From: Chthonomonadales bacterium
GTDB lineage: Bacteria > Armatimonadota > Chthonomonadetes > Chthonomonadales > CAJBBX01
DNA: 45,455 nucleotides
Direction of reading: 5' to 3'
NCBI GenBank assembly: GCA_012517255.1
Contig: JAAYVH010000285.1
Span: forward strand, 1-45,455
Position numbers and translations under genes: made by a program. Below are positions 32,188-40,928 of the stretch, piece by piece (position 1 is the first letter of the stretch; each line of letters begins with the position of its first letter). The notes under the pieces are model-generated. The model saw only the letters and a list, made by a program, of their open reading frames with translations. It was not told the DNA's origin and ran no database searches.

Positions 32188-32926
32188 GCACGTGCCCCAG
32201 AAGAGCGGAGAGCCCGGCGCCGAACCAACGGAGGAGGGGCTCCTGACGGTGCTGATGCCTGTCTTCAACGAGCGTGCCTCGTTGGACGCTATTCTGGAAC
32301 GCGTGCTGGCATCACCTGTGAAGAAAGAAGTGCTCATCGTGGACGATGGCTCGACTGGCGGCACCACCGAGTACCTGAAGGAACAGGTCGAGGGCAAGGT
32401 CGCAAACGTCCGCGTGGTCTACCTGAAGGAGAACCGCGGGAAAGGCGCTGCAATCCGGTCTGGCATACCGTTGGTTCGCGGTGAGTATGTCGTGGTACAG
32501 GACGGTGACCTCGAATACGATCCCGGAGACTACGTGAAGCTGATGGAGCCGCTCGTCGCGGGCCGTTCGGAAATCGTGTATGGAACCCGTTTCCGGTTTG
32601 GCTATCCTCCGATGCGCTGGGCAAATCGGCTGATCAACATCATTCTGGCGGGTATGGTGCGTATTCTCTATGGTGCGCCGATGACGGATGAGGCGACATG
32701 CTATAAGGCGTTCCGAACCGAAACGCTGCGCAGCATTCCGCTAACGTGCCGGAGGTTCGAGTTCTGCCCGGAAGTGACGGCCAAGGCCCTGCGTCGCGGC
32801 CACACGATCCTGGAGGTGCCGATCACGTATCAGGCTCGAACGCACAGAGAAGGCAAAAAGATACGCTGGACCGATGGCGTCGCGGCGATCTGGACGCTGC
32901 TGAAGTATCGGTTCTGGCGCGGATAA
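32180..32926 (+). CDS. family 2 glycosyltransferase (dolichyl-phosphate mannosyltransferase-like)
   Basis: A GT-A fold enzyme of about 248 residues: LTVLMPVFNERASLDAIL, the nucleotide-binding VLIVDDGSTGGT, KENRGKGAAIR, and the metal-binding VVQDGDLEYDP. This pattern is typical of polyprenyl-phosphate sugar synthases. No trailing membrane helices are present, so it is a soluble or peripheral enzyme. It may make the lipid-linked sugar used by the GT-C enzyme encoded 2.5 kb upstream; this is inference. The ATG at 32180 overlaps the preceding gene by 8 bases; an ATG at 32138 with an AAGG upstream would add 14 residues. Confidence 0.88.
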   Translation: MVEHVPQKSGEPGAEPTEEGLLTVLMPVFNERASLDAILERVLASPVKKEVLIVDDGSTGGTTEYLKEQVEGKVANVRVVYLKENRGKGAAIRSGIPLVRGEYVVVQDGDLEYDPGDYVKLMEPLVAGRSEIVYGTRFRFGYPPMRWANRLINIILAGMVRILYGAPMTDEATCYKAFRTETLRSIPLTCRRFEFCPEVTAKALRRGHTILEVPITYQARTHREGKKIRWTDGVAAIWTLLKYRFWRG

Positions 32927-32945
32927 CATCAGAGAGGACGGAAAC

Positions 32946-33158
32946 ATGGCTACAGAGACGGTCGCCTTCGTGGCGCCGGACATCCATTGCGACGGCTGTG
33001 CGACATCGATTCGTCGCTCGCTGGGCAAGATGGCGGGCGTCCAGGCGGTGGACGTTCATGTTGGAGATCGGACGGTCACAGTAAGCTTCGATCCGGGCGT
33101 GATTTCGCCCGCATCGTTGCGCGAGCGGCTGGAGCAGGCAGGCTTTCCAGCCGAGTGA
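32946..33158 (+). CDS. heavy-metal-associated (HMA) domain protein, CopZ-like
   Basis: A 70-residue single HMA domain with the metal-binding loop DIHCDGCAT (C15 and C18), then the usual VDVHVGDRTVTVSFDP strand and ISPASLRERLEQAGF helix. Such proteins carry Cu(I) or other soft metals to P-type ATPases or sensors, but no metal transporter is in the window. AGAGAGGACGG precedes the ATG. It follows the GT2 gene by 19 bases. Confidence 0.92.
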   Translation: MATETVAFVAPDIHCDGCATSIRRSLGKMAGVQAVDVHVGDRTVTVSFDPGVISPASLRERLEQAGFPAE

Positions 33159-33191
33159 CGTGTCGCGCGTAAGGAAAGGAATACCACGCTG

Positions 33192-34286
33192 ATGGTGACA
33201 CCAGGCATGCGACGGAACTGGCGGTCTGCCGCATTGGCGGCGCTCGCGGGGATTATGTGGGCGTTTTCCGTAGACGCCCGGGCGATGAGCGCCGATATCT
33301 CGCCCGACGGCAAGCAGATACTTGCCACGTGGAGTCCGCGAGGCGAATCGGGACGGGACCTTGTGATCGTAGATGTCGCCTCGGGCAGCATCCGGGTCAT
33401 CGGATCCACCACGGATTCGGGCGGCGCGTTGTGGTCTCCGGACGGCAACTGGATTGTGTACCAGGGCGCAGACGGGGGAGACCTCGCCACGCGCATCTAT
33501 GACGTTCGTCAGGGATCCTCGAGAACCGTCAGCCGGCAGTTCGGCCCGCCGTACGCATGGCGCGAGGACAGCCGCCGCCTGGCGGGGGTGGCGCATGACG
33601 AGGACGTGGGTCTGCAGGTGGTCTTCTACAACCTGAGCGAGAGAGGCGAGTCGCTCCGTACCAACATCCCCGTGCGCCAGGTGCGCAGCATGGCCTGGAT
33701 ACCGAACACCGACGATGTGGCGTATCTGGGCACATCGGACAGCGGAACCGATGTCTATACGGTGGAAGGCGGTGAGGGGCGTCGCATCTCCACAAGCGGC
33801 GACGTCCTAATGCTGCGGCTCGTTCGTTCGCGCAACGAGCTAGTGTGGGCGAGATCAAGCAAGAACACGCGGTACATCCTCTTGAGCCTGTATGCCTACG
33901 ATCTCAAGACCCGATCGGTCAGGCGCATGGGCTTCCCCGAGCGCGTGGCGGAGATCAATCCGGCGCCTGCCCGCTCGCCCGTCGCCGTTGATGACGTGGT
34001 CATCTCGCCTCTGGGTGACCGTCTCGCGGTCGTCGTGGCGGACGTAAAGCGAGGCCCCGGCGCCGCGACAACGCGCATGCAGCGGCTGTTCACGGTCCGC
34101 TCCAATGGTTCATCGGCGCGCCTGGTCCGCACGATACCCCAGGCGGGACCGACGAACGCGATGGCGTCGATCTGGTCGCGAGACGGGCGTCAACTGGGCG
34201 TGCTCCATCGCGAAGGCTCTCGCTTAACCCTGGCGGTGTTCGGCGCCGACGGCTCGGGCGGTCGGGTGGTGGCACGATCGGAGTGA
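33192..34286 (+). CDS. secreted TolB/PD40-like beta-propeller protein
   Basis: The 364-residue protein has an N-terminal signal sequence (WRSAALAALAGIMWAFSVDARA). It is followed by PD40/TolB-type beta-propeller blades: SADISPDGKQILATWSPRG, GGALWSPDGNWIVYQGADGG, PYAWREDSRRLAGVA, SMAWIPNTDDVAYLG, VVISPLGDRLAVVVADV and ASIWSRDGRQLGVLHREG. Five or six blades can be counted. The function is probably protein or ligand binding in the cell envelope; no catalytic motif is seen. Its stop overlaps the ldcA GTG by 4 bases, suggesting a common envelope role. Specific partners are unknown. Confidence 0.82.
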   Translation: MVTPGMRRNWRSAALAALAGIMWAFSVDARAMSADISPDGKQILATWSPRGESGRDLVIVDVASGSIRVIGSTTDSGGALWSPDGNWIVYQGADGGDLATRIYDVRQGSSRTVSRQFGPPYAWREDSRRLAGVAHDEDVGLQVVFYNLSERGESLRTNIPVRQVRSMAWIPNTDDVAYLGTSDSGTDVYTVEGGEGRRISTSGDVLMLRLVRSRNELVWARSSKNTRYILLSLYAYDLKTRSVRRMGFPERVAEINPAPARSPVAVDDVVISPLGDRLAVVVADVKRGPGAATTRMQRLFTVRSNGSSARLVRTIPQAGPTNAMASIWSRDGRQLGVLHREGSRLTLAVFGADGSGGRVVARSE

Positions 34287-35221
34287 CCGCCTCGTTCATA
34301 CGTCCGCCGAGGCTCAGCGCCGGATGCACGCTGGGTGTCGTTGCTCCGTCGAGCCCGATTCGCGGTGATCGGCTCGACCGTGGGCTCGAGGCGCTGCGCG
34401 CCATGGGCTTCCGCGTCGTCGTCGCGGACCATGTGCATGATCGTTGGGGCTATCTGGCCGGGCTGGATGAATGTCGGGCCGCCGACCTCTCGCAGTTCTT
34501 CGCGCGTTCCGACATTGATGGCATTGTGTGCGCCCGCGGCGGTTACGGCGCCGCCCGAATGCTCGAGCACGTTGACTGGGACTCCGTCCGCGCACGCCCA
34601 AAGGTGTTCATTGGCTTCAGCGACATCACCACCCTGCACGTCGCGATGGAGCGGAGGGCCGGGCTCATCACGTTTCACGGTCCCATGGTGACGACGCTGG
34701 CCGATCCCTGTTCAGAAGCGTGCCTCCAAACGCTTTTCCGGGCGGTGACCGGGCCGGAGCCGATGGGAGAAGTGAACGACCCTGATCGCCCAACGCAGAC
34801 TCTGGTCGGCGGATGTGCGCGCGGCCGGCTGGCCGGCGGATGCCTTACGCTCCTCTGTTCGGCTGTTGGAACGGCCGATCCGCAGGACTTTGCCGATCGG
34901 ATCGTCGTTCTGGAGGACACCGACGAGCCCCTATATCGAGTGGATCGGTTCCTCACCCAGTTGCGCGGGAGCGGGCTGCTTCAGCGAGCGGCAGGGTTCG
35001 TGGTCGGCACATCGTCTCACTGGGATCGGTACCCGGAAGCTAACCACGGATTCACGCTCCGCGATATCTGGGAGCAGTTGCTGGCCCCGCTGGGCAAGCC
35101 CACGGTGCTGGGTTTCCCCATCGGCCATGTCGAGAGTCCGCTGACGTTGCCCCTGGGCTGCATGGCGGAGCTCGACGCCGACCATGGCACGCTCGTCATC
35201 ACCGAGCCGGCCGTGGCCTGA
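34283..35221 (+). CDS. ldcA: LD-carboxypeptidase (peptidase family S66)
   Basis: LdcA removes the terminal D-alanine from murein tetrapeptides in the cytoplasm during peptidoglycan recycling. The catalytic triad is visible: S113 in GFSDIT, E211 in VLEDTDEP and H282 in GHVESPLTLPLG. The N terminus SAGCTLGVVAPSSPI and the ARGGYGAARML block are typical. Length, 312 residues, is normal. The GTG start overlaps the previous stop (GTGA). With namZ and anmK elsewhere in the window it points to active recycling of cell-wall fragments. Confidence 0.93.
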   Translation: MTASFIRPPRLSAGCTLGVVAPSSPIRGDRLDRGLEALRAMGFRVVVADHVHDRWGYLAGLDECRAADLSQFFARSDIDGIVCARGGYGAARMLEHVDWDSVRARPKVFIGFSDITTLHVAMERRAGLITFHGPMVTTLADPCSEACLQTLFRAVTGPEPMGEVNDPDRPTQTLVGGCARGRLAGGCLTLLCSAVGTADPQDFADRIVVLEDTDEPLYRVDRFLTQLRGSGLLQRAAGFVVGTSSHWDRYPEANHGFTLRDIWEQLLAPLGKPTVLGFPIGHVESPLTLPLGCMAELDADHGTLVITEPAVA

Positions 35222-35247
35222 CGGAGCGGCACAGGCACGAACTGGGC

Positions 35248-36264
35248 CTAGTCGCTCTCGGCGATGAATGCGTTGCGGTAGTGACGGATCTCGGGTACCC
35301 GTGAGCTGCGTCGCACGACCTCAACGACGTCGAAGCGGCACGGCCGGTCCTGGATGGCCATCTCGGCAAGGTAGGCCAGAGCAGCCTCAACGATGCGCCC
35401 GCATTGGGCCCGGGTCAGGCGCTCTGCCGGCGACCCGATGTCCCGCCCCCCGCTTGCCTTCACTTCCGTGAACACGATCGTGCCGCTATCGTCGCTGATG
35501 ATGTCTATCTCGGCTCGACCCGACCGGTAGTGTGTCGCCAGAATGCGATGGCCGAGCCGCTCGAGATATGATCGTGCCCACGCTTCGCCTGTCTCGCCGA
35601 CTGCCCGCGACAGGGCGCTGGATGAGCCAGGATCGAACAGGCTAGAGCTGCATTCCCGAACGGGCGCAAACGAGCGTCGGTGGATGGGGCAGGGGCCGTG
35701 GGCACGCAGGGCGCGGAGATGATCGGGCGTAGGATAGCCCTTGTTCCGACCGAACCCGTAGATCGGATACGCCGCGTCCAGCCGGGCCATCATGCGGTCG
35801 CGGGTGACCTTCGCCACGATGGACGCTGCGGCGACGGACATGCAGAGCGCGTCGCCTCGCACGATGGCCTCGTTGCTTACCGGAAGGAGCGGCACAGGCA
35901 GCCCGTCAACGAGCACATGCTCAGGCGTCGGGACGCAGCGCTCCACAGCGCGCCGCATGGCCAGGTGCGTCGCCCGCAGGATGTTGTGCTGATCAATCTC
36001 AGCCGGCGACGCCTCGCCGACGCCTATCGCCACGGCGTTCGCCATGATGGCATCGCAAGCTCGGTTGCGCGCGGCTTCCGTGAGAAGCTTGGAATCGCGT
36101 ACCTCGGGTAGTTCGGCGTTGCGCGAGAGCACCACGCAGGCGGCCACCACCGGCCCGGCAATCGGCCCCCGTCCGACCTCGTCCATGCCGCCAATGAGGG
36201 AGAAGCCGCGCAGACGCGCGGCTTCTTCGAAGCGCCAGGATGGCCGGTTCTTCTCGGGGCTCAC
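35248..36264 (-). CDS. ribonuclease HII fused to YraN (UPF0102) endonuclease-like domain
   Basis: A single open frame of 338 residues joins two proteins normally encoded by neighbouring genes. Residues about 20-205 are RNase HII, which removes RNA from RNA-DNA hybrids: GMDEVGRGPIAGP (D28, E29), DSKLL, VLVDGLP (D120), SIVAKVTRDRMM (D156), and the usual end HRRSFAPVRE. After a roughly 20-residue serine-rich linker, residues about 222-338 are YraN, a PD-(D/E)xK nuclease-like domain: GETGEAWARSYLERLGHRIL, RAEIDII (E252, D254), FTEVK (E267, K269), IRHYRNAF. No ATG, GTG or TTG occurs in the linker. The GTG start at 36264 follows the lepB stop by 26 bases; the longer open frame overlaps lepB and is rejected. 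Confidence 0.88.
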   Translation of the reverse strand: MSPEKNRPSWRFEEAARLRGFSLIGGMDEVGRGPIAGPVVAACVVLSRNAELPEVRDSKLLTEAARNRACDAIMANAVAIGVGEASPAEIDQHNILRATHLAMRRAVERCVPTPEHVLVDGLPVPLLPVSNEAIVRGDALCMSVAAASIVAKVTRDRMMARLDAAYPIYGFGRNKGYPTPDHLRALRAHGPCPIHRRSFAPVRECSSSLFDPGSSSALSRAVGETGEAWARSYLERLGHRILATHYRSGRAEIDIISDDSGTIVFTEVKASGGRDIGSPAERLTRAQCGRIVEAALAYLAEMAIQDRPCRFDVVEVVRRSSRVPEIRHYRNAFIAESD

Positions 36265-36290
36265 CGCACCAGACGTATCCTGCGGAGCGG

Positions 36291-36995
36291 TCAGAACACC
36301 GCCGTAGCCTTGCCGATGATGCGTTCCCTCGGGACCGTGCCCCAGAATCGGCTGTCGTTGCTGTTGTTCCTGTTGTCGCCCATTACGAAGTACTGACCGC
36401 GTCCCAGAGTGAGGGGACCCTGCGTCCCATAGGCGGCCTGTAACCGCTCTTCCATAGGCTCCATCGTATAGGGTTCGTGGACAGCCTTGCCGTTGATGAA
36501 GAGGCGCACGTCGCCGGCGTCGTCCCGCTTGATCTCCACGGTGTCTCCCGGTATGGCGACACATCGCTTGATCAATACGTTCTCGTTCTGGTGGAACTCA
36601 GCGTCGGCTTTCTTCTCCGCGCGGAAGACGATGATGTCACCCCTCGAGGGGTCGCCCAGACGATAGATGAGCTTGTTGACGAATATGTGATCGTGGCAGG
36701 TGTCCGAATACGTCACGCCGGTTCTCGAGACGCCACGGTCATGTCCGCACAGCGTCGGCTCCATGGACTCCGTGGGGATGTAGAAGGCCTGCAGAAAGAA
36801 GGGTCGGATGATCAGGAACACGAGGACGCCTGCCACGATGAGCGACTCGGCCAGTTCGGCAACAGCACGCGCCAGTCCATGGCGAATGGGCACGAGAGCC
36901 GCTCGCACCACGGTCAGCACCGCCGCCACGATAACGATGGTGGTGGTGCTCAGGTTGGCCAGGTACTCAGTAACGCCGACTTCTTGCGGTTGCAT
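36291..36995 (-). CDS. lepB: signal peptidase I
   Basis: LepB cleaves signal peptides from secreted proteins at the outer face of the membrane. The 234-residue protein has two N-terminal hydrophobic segments (about 17-36 and 50-70), the catalytic serine in IPTESMEPT (S77) and lysine in LIKRCVAIPGD (K143), and the GDNRNNSNDSRFWGTV box. Length is normal. It lies between rplS and the rnhB-yraN fusion in the order common to many Firmicutes-like operons. An AGAAGGA lies upstream of the ATG. Confidence 0.96.
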   Translation of the reverse strand: MQPQEVGVTEYLANLSTTTIVIVAAVLTVVRAALVPIRHGLARAVAELAESLIVAGVLVFLIIRPFFLQAFYIPTESMEPTLCGHDRGVSRTGVTYSDTCHDHIFVNKLIYRLGDPSRGDIIVFRAEKKADAEFHQNENVLIKRCVAIPGDTVEIKRDDAGDVRLFINGKAVHEPYTMEPMEERLQAAYGTQGPLTLGRGQYFVMGDNRNNSNDSRFWGTVPRERIIGKATAVF

Positions 36996-37052
36996 CCGAT
37001 CCTTCTGTCCTCCAAGCGGGCGGCGCTCGTCACAGGCTGCCGCCGCTCAGTG

Positions 37053-37415
37053 TTACTGTGATTGCGATGCCGACCGATCCTCCTTGATCCGAGCCTTCTT
37101 GCCCACGACACCGCGCAGGTAATAGAGCTTCGCGCGGCGCACGCGTCCGCGTCGGATGACCTCGATCCTCTCCACGCGCGGCGAATGGACCAGGAACGTG
37201 CGCTCCACGCCGATCTGATGGGAGATCTTCCGGACCGTGAATGCCGAGCGGCTCAGCGTCCCGCGGCGGGCAATGACGACGCCTTCGAAGACCTGGATGC
37301 GCTCCTTGCCGCCTTCGATAACCTTTGCATGAACGCGGACGGTGTCGCCTGCTCGGAACTCGGGCACTTCGGCCTTGATCTGAGCGCGCTCAATGTCCTG
37401 TATGACTGTGCTCAT
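37053..37415 (-). CDS. rplS: 50S ribosomal protein L19
   Basis: The 120-residue basic protein shows the L19 pattern: [59 protein letters not shown] and [20 protein letters not shown] lies 9 bases upstream of the ATG. It follows trmD by 62 bases, the usual order. Confidence 0.97.
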   Translation of the reverse strand: MSTVIQDIERAQIKAEVPEFRAGDTVRVHAKVIEGGKERIQVFEGVVIARRGTLSRSAFTVRKISHQIGVERTFLVHSPRVERIEVIRRGRVRRAKLYYLRGVVGKKARIKEDRSASQSQ

Positions 37416-37477
37416 CTATGCAATACCTCCTTGAAAAGTCCCTATCAATGCCTGTCCTGACGTCTCCGGCTGTCGTC

Positions 37478-38218
37478 TCATGAAGCAGCGGCAGCGGCCT
37501 CCGCCTCTGCCAGCAGCCGCATGTCTTCTGTTGACGGCCGGTACCGCTCCCACAAGTCCGGCCGGCGCTCGCGTGTTCTGAGGAGCTGCTGGCCGCGGCG
37601 CCATCGCGCGATGTCTGCATGGTTCCCGTTGAGAAGCACCTCTGGTACCGTCCAACCGCGGAACGATCGGGGTCGTGTGTACTGCGGGTAGTCGAGAAGG
37701 CCGTCCGAGAACGATTCCTGCTCGGCAGAGACGGCATTGCCCAGAGCCCCGGGCAAGAGCCGTACGATCGCATCCAGCATGACCATGGCGGGTAGCTCGC
37801 CGCCCGATACGACGTAGTCGCCGATAGAGTAGAGATGGGTGACGAGGTGTTCTTTGACCCGTTCATCCACCCCCTCGTACCGACCGCACACGAATACCAG
37901 GTGCTCCTCGGCAGATAGCTCACGGGCGATCGGCTGCGAGAAGACCTCGCCCTGAGGATCGGTCAAGATGACCCGATCCGGGCGATGGTCTGCGGCAATG
38001 GCATCGAGCGCGCGAGCGATGGGCTCGGGCTTCATCACCATGCCGCCGCCGCCGCCGCACGGCGTATCGTCGGTGGTTCGGTGGCTGTCCTCCGTGTAGT
38101 CGCGCAGATCAACAACGCGCACGTCCGCGATGCCTGACGAGATCGCGCGACCCACGACGCTGTGCATCAGTGCGCCGCGGACCATCTCTGGCAGGATCGT
38201 AATGACGTCAATGCGCAT
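37478..38218 (-). CDS. trmD: tRNA (guanine-N1)-methyltransferase TrmD
   Basis: TrmD makes m1G37 in tRNAs and prevents frameshifting. It is a SPOUT-fold enzyme with a trefoil knot. Seen here: [77 protein letters not shown] and the C-terminal [17 protein letters not shown]. Length is 246 residues, as usual, with a short Ala-rich tail. It follows rimM by 8 bases. Confidence 0.97.
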   Translation of the reverse strand: MRIDVITILPEMVRGALMHSVVGRAISSGIADVRVVDLRDYTEDSHRTTDDTPCGGGGGMVMKPEPIARALDAIAADHRPDRVILTDPQGEVFSQPIARELSAEEHLVFVCGRYEGVDERVKEHLVTHLYSIGDYVVSGGELPAMVMLDAIVRLLPGALGNAVSAEQESFSDGLLDYPQYTRPRSFRGWTVPEVLLNGNHADIARWRRGQQLLRTRERRPDLWERYRPSTEDMRLLAEAEAAAAAS

Positions 38219-38226
38219 GGTAGTGC

Positions 38227-38778
38227 TCAGGCTCCACCGTCACGGCCCGCGCATGGACTGATTGTCTGCAGCATACTCTCAGGCAATAGGCCGTCCGGCG
38301 GATCTATGGTGATTACCGCGTTCTTCGTGTCTACGTCCGTGACGATCGCCCGGACCGCAGGGATCAGCGCTTCTCCCACGACCAGCAGGTCCTGTGCAGG
38401 GTAGCGCAGCACCTCGGAGACGCACCCAATCTCGCTTCCGTCCGCGAGCCGCACCCTCATTCCGACGAGATCCATCGTGTAGTAGGTGTTGGCATCCGTG
38501 GGCTGTCGGTCCGTCGCCGGGACCCGCACTTCGGCGCCGCGCAGGGTCTCGGCAGTCTCCACCGAGTCCACCCCCCGAAGCCTGAGAAGCACGTGGCCCT
38601 GGTGATGACGTACGCCGGCAATCGCGATCTCTTCGCGAGAACCGTCTGGACGAGCCAGCGTGGCGACAGCAAGACTCTCGAAGCGCTCGGGCACGTCGGT
38701 GAGCACCTTCACCTTGAGCTCGCCTCGTATGCCGAACGGTCGAACGACGACGCCGATCACGGTCTCTGCCATACCCAT
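38227..38778 (-). CDS. rimM: 16S rRNA processing protein RimM
   Basis: RimM helps mature the 30S head by binding S19. The 183-residue protein starts [27 protein letters not shown], then has the N-terminal beta barrel, an [11 protein letters not shown] linker and the PRC-barrel domain from [20 protein letters not shown]. The start may be this ATG or the next ATG two codons on. It lies 12 bases after khpA and 8 before trmD. Confidence 0.94.
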   Translation of the reverse strand: MGMAETVIGVVVRPFGIRGELKVKVLTDVPERFESLAVATLARPDGSREEIAIAGVRHHQGHVLLRLRGVDSVETAETLRGAEVRVPATDRQPTDANTYYTMDLVGMRVRLADGSEIGCVSEVLRYPAQDLLVVGEALIPAVRAIVTDVDTKNAVITIDPPDGLLPESMLQTISPCAGRDGGA

Positions 38779-38790
38779 GTGCCGTCGGCC

Positions 38791-39036
38791 TCAGGGGCCG
38801 AACTCAACCTGTATCTTGCGGTGCGACTTCATCGCGACAGCTCGCGCGACGAGCCGCATGGCCGCAGCGACACGGCCCTGCCGTCCGATCACCTTGCCCA
38901 CGTCGTCATCAGCGACGTGCACATCATACACGGTGGTGCCACGGTCATCCAAGCATGAGACCGAGACGGCTGCCGGGTCATCCACGAGACCTTCCGCGAG
39001 ATACTGCAAGGTGCGGGCGACCGAGTCCTGACTCAT
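38791..39036 (-). CDS. khpA: KH-domain RNA-binding protein KhpA
   Basis: An 81-residue single KH domain with the GKVIGRQGR loop (a GxxG motif) that binds single-stranded RNA. KhpA acts with KhpB/Jag in cell-wall and RNA regulation in Gram-positive bacteria. It is placed between rpsP and rimM, its standard location. It follows rpsP by 2 bases. Confidence 0.95.
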   Translation of the reverse strand: MSQDSVARTLQYLAEGLVDDPAAVSVSCLDDRGTTVYDVHVADDDVGKVIGRQGRVAAAMRLVARAVAMKSHRKIQVEFGP

Positions 39037-39038
39037 GG

Positions 39039-39320
39039 CTATTCGGCTTCGCCGGCGGCATCAGATGCCTGCGGCGCATTCAGGACACCCGCCTTCTTCA
39101 GCAGGGCGCGGGCGGTGTCGGTGGGTTGGGCGCCGGTTCCCAGCCAGTATGCAACCCGGTCTCCGCTGATCTTGACGGTCGGCGGATCGGTGCGTGGGTC
39201 GTAGTAGCCGACGGTCTCGATGAAGCGTCCATCGCGTGGACTGCGGCTGTCGGCCACGACTACACGGTAGAATGGGCGTCCACGTGCCCCCATGCGGCGA
39301 AGCCGTATCTTGGTTGCCAA
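39039..39320 (-). CDS. rpsP: 30S ribosomal protein S16
   Basis: The 93-residue protein shows [40 protein letters not shown], the S16 signature, then a short acidic tail. The start is TTG, with GAGGAG 7 bases upstream. It follows ffh by 80 bases in the classic ffh-rpsP-khpA-rimM-trmD-rplS order. Confidence 0.97.
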   Translation of the reverse strand: MATKIRLRRMGARGRPFYRVVVADSRSPRDGRFIETVGYYDPRTDPPTVKISGDRVAYWLGTGAQPTDTARALLKKAGVLNAPQASDAAGEAE

Positions 39321-39400
39321 AGCGTCTCTCCTCTTGCCATGCCTCTCGCAGTTGTCATTCGAGCCATGGCACGTTGTGCTGTTGCTGCAATACGTGATTG

Positions 39401-40738
39401 TCAGTGATGCATCGGAAGGCGCAGCGACGGGCGGCGCTTCTTGCCGCGAGCCTGACCTCCCATCATCTGGCGCACCATCTGGCGCATGGTCTCGAACTGG
39501 TTGAGGAACTGGTTGATGGCCTGCACCGACTGGCCGCAGCCCACAGCAATGCGACGCTTGCGGCTGCCATTCAGTATGGAGGGATCTGCCCGTTCCTCCG
39601 GCGTCATCGAACGCACGATGGCTTCCTGACGCGCCAGTTGGTGCTCGCCCACCTTCATGTTGCGCATATTCCCCATGCCGGGGATCATGCCCAGGACCTG
39701 TTCCAGAGGACCCATGCGCCGCACCTGCTGCATCTGCTCCAGAAAATCGTTGAGATCGAAGCGGCTCTCGCGGAGCTTGCGCTCCATCTCCACCGCCTTC
39801 TTCTGGTCAAACGTCTCCTCGGCCTTCTCGATGAGCGACATGACATCGCCCATGCCCAGGATGCGCGAGGCCATGCGGTCGGGATGGAAAGCTTCGAGAC
39901 TGTCGAGTTTCTCCCCCATGCCGACGAACTTCACCGGCACGCCCGTAACGTTCCGAATCGAGAGAGCGGCACCGCCGCGCGCGTCGCCGTCCATCTTCGT
40001 CAGAACGAAGCCGCTGACCTCAAGCCGCTCGTGAAACTGAGAGGCGAATGTGACCGAATCCTGGCCGGTCATCGCATCCACGACGAGAAGGATCTCGTTG
40101 GGCGACACCCTCTGCTTCACCATATCCAGCTCGGACATCATGGCTTCATCAATGTGGAGGCGGCCTGCGGTGTCCACGATGACGACATCCTGTCCGTTGC
40201 GCGCGGCGTGGCGCACAGCCTCCGCTGCGATATCGGGCGGAGCGGTTCCTTCATTGCCGACGTAGACGGGCACCTTAAGCTGCTCGCCAAGGACCTGCAA
40301 CTGGCGGATGGCTGCCGGACGGTATGTGTCGCACGCGACGAGAAGCGCGTGGCGGCCCTGCTTACGCATCCATGCGGCGAGCTTGCCGCACGTGGTGGTC
40401 TTGCCCGATCCCTGGAGGCCGCAGAGCATGATGACGGTCGGCGGACGCGGCGCGAAGTTCAGGCGCGCATCGGCGCCGCCCAACAGGCGCGTGAGCTCGG
40501 CATGCACGATGCGAACCACTGTCTGAGCGCCGCTGAGGCTCTCGAAGACCTCCTGGCCTACAGCCTGCTCCCGAACGTGCTGAACGAACTCCTTGACGAC
40601 GCGGAAGTTGACGTCGGCCTCGAGCAGGGCGAGCCGAACTTCGCGGAGCGCCTCGTTGACGTCCTGTTCGGTCAATCGGCCTCGGCCGCGAAGGCGGCTG
40701 AACACAGCTTGCAGTTTGTCGGTCAGGTTCTCAAACAC
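39401..40738 (-). CDS. ffh: signal recognition particle protein Ffh
   Basis: Ffh binds 4.5S RNA and nascent signal peptides, targeting them to FtsY and the translocon. The 445-residue protein has the N domain, the G domain with P-loop [36 protein letters not shown], and the methionine-rich M domain ([14 protein letters not shown]). The start is GTG; the ribosome binding site is weak (CAGGCG). Its promoter lies across the glnD stop about 150 bases upstream. Confidence 0.97.
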   Translation of the reverse strand: MFENLTDKLQAVFSRLRGRGRLTEQDVNEALREVRLALLEADVNFRVVKEFVQHVREQAVGQEVFESLSGAQTVVRIVHAELTRLLGGADARLNFAPRPPTVIMLCGLQGSGKTTTCGKLAAWMRKQGRHALLVACDTYRPAAIRQLQVLGEQLKVPVYVGNEGTAPPDIAAEAVRHAARNGQDVVIVDTAGRLHIDEAMMSELDMVKQRVSPNEILLVVDAMTGQDSVTFASQFHERLEVSGFVLTKMDGDARGGAALSIRNVTGVPVKFVGMGEKLDSLEAFHPDRMASRILGMGDVMSLIEKAEETFDQKKAVEMERKLRESRFDLNDFLEQMQQVRRMGPLEQVLGMIPGMGNMRNMKVGEHQLARQEAIVRSMTPEERADPSILNGSRKRRIAVGCGQSVQAINQFLNQFETMRQMVRQMMGGQARGKKRRPSLRLPMHH

Positions 40739-40898
40739 GTGTCGCCTGCTGGAGTGTCTTGTTCGCGATTCGTCTGGACCACAGCAAAGCCCGCCGTGCC
40801 GAGCCGGTCCGTAACCGGGGCGACACGATCGGGCGAAAGGTCAGCGGCAGACCGCATGCCTGCACGCTGAGCTCGATGTTCCGGATTGGTACGCCATC

Positions 40899-40928
40899 AG
40901 TCTACCGCCCCGGCACCACCCATGTCAA
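40899..40928 (-). promoter_or_regulatory. ffh operon promoter overlapping the glnD stop
   Basis: Leftward TTGACA (40923-40928) and TAGACT (40899-40904) are 18 bases apart. The -35 overlaps the last codon of glnD. Transcription near 40892 would give a leader of about 155 bases before ffh, in which I see no clear known element. Confidence 0.6.

Noticed and set aside
36265-36564. 100-residue N-terminal extension of the RNase HII-YraN protein
   Set aside because: It overlaps lepB in another frame and has an Arg/Gln-rich composition unlike RNase HII.
39398-40870. Rightward frame of 490 codons
   Set aside because: It lies opposite ffh, whose GTPase and M-domain motifs are clear. The His/Leu/Ala-rich product looks like a codon-bias shadow.
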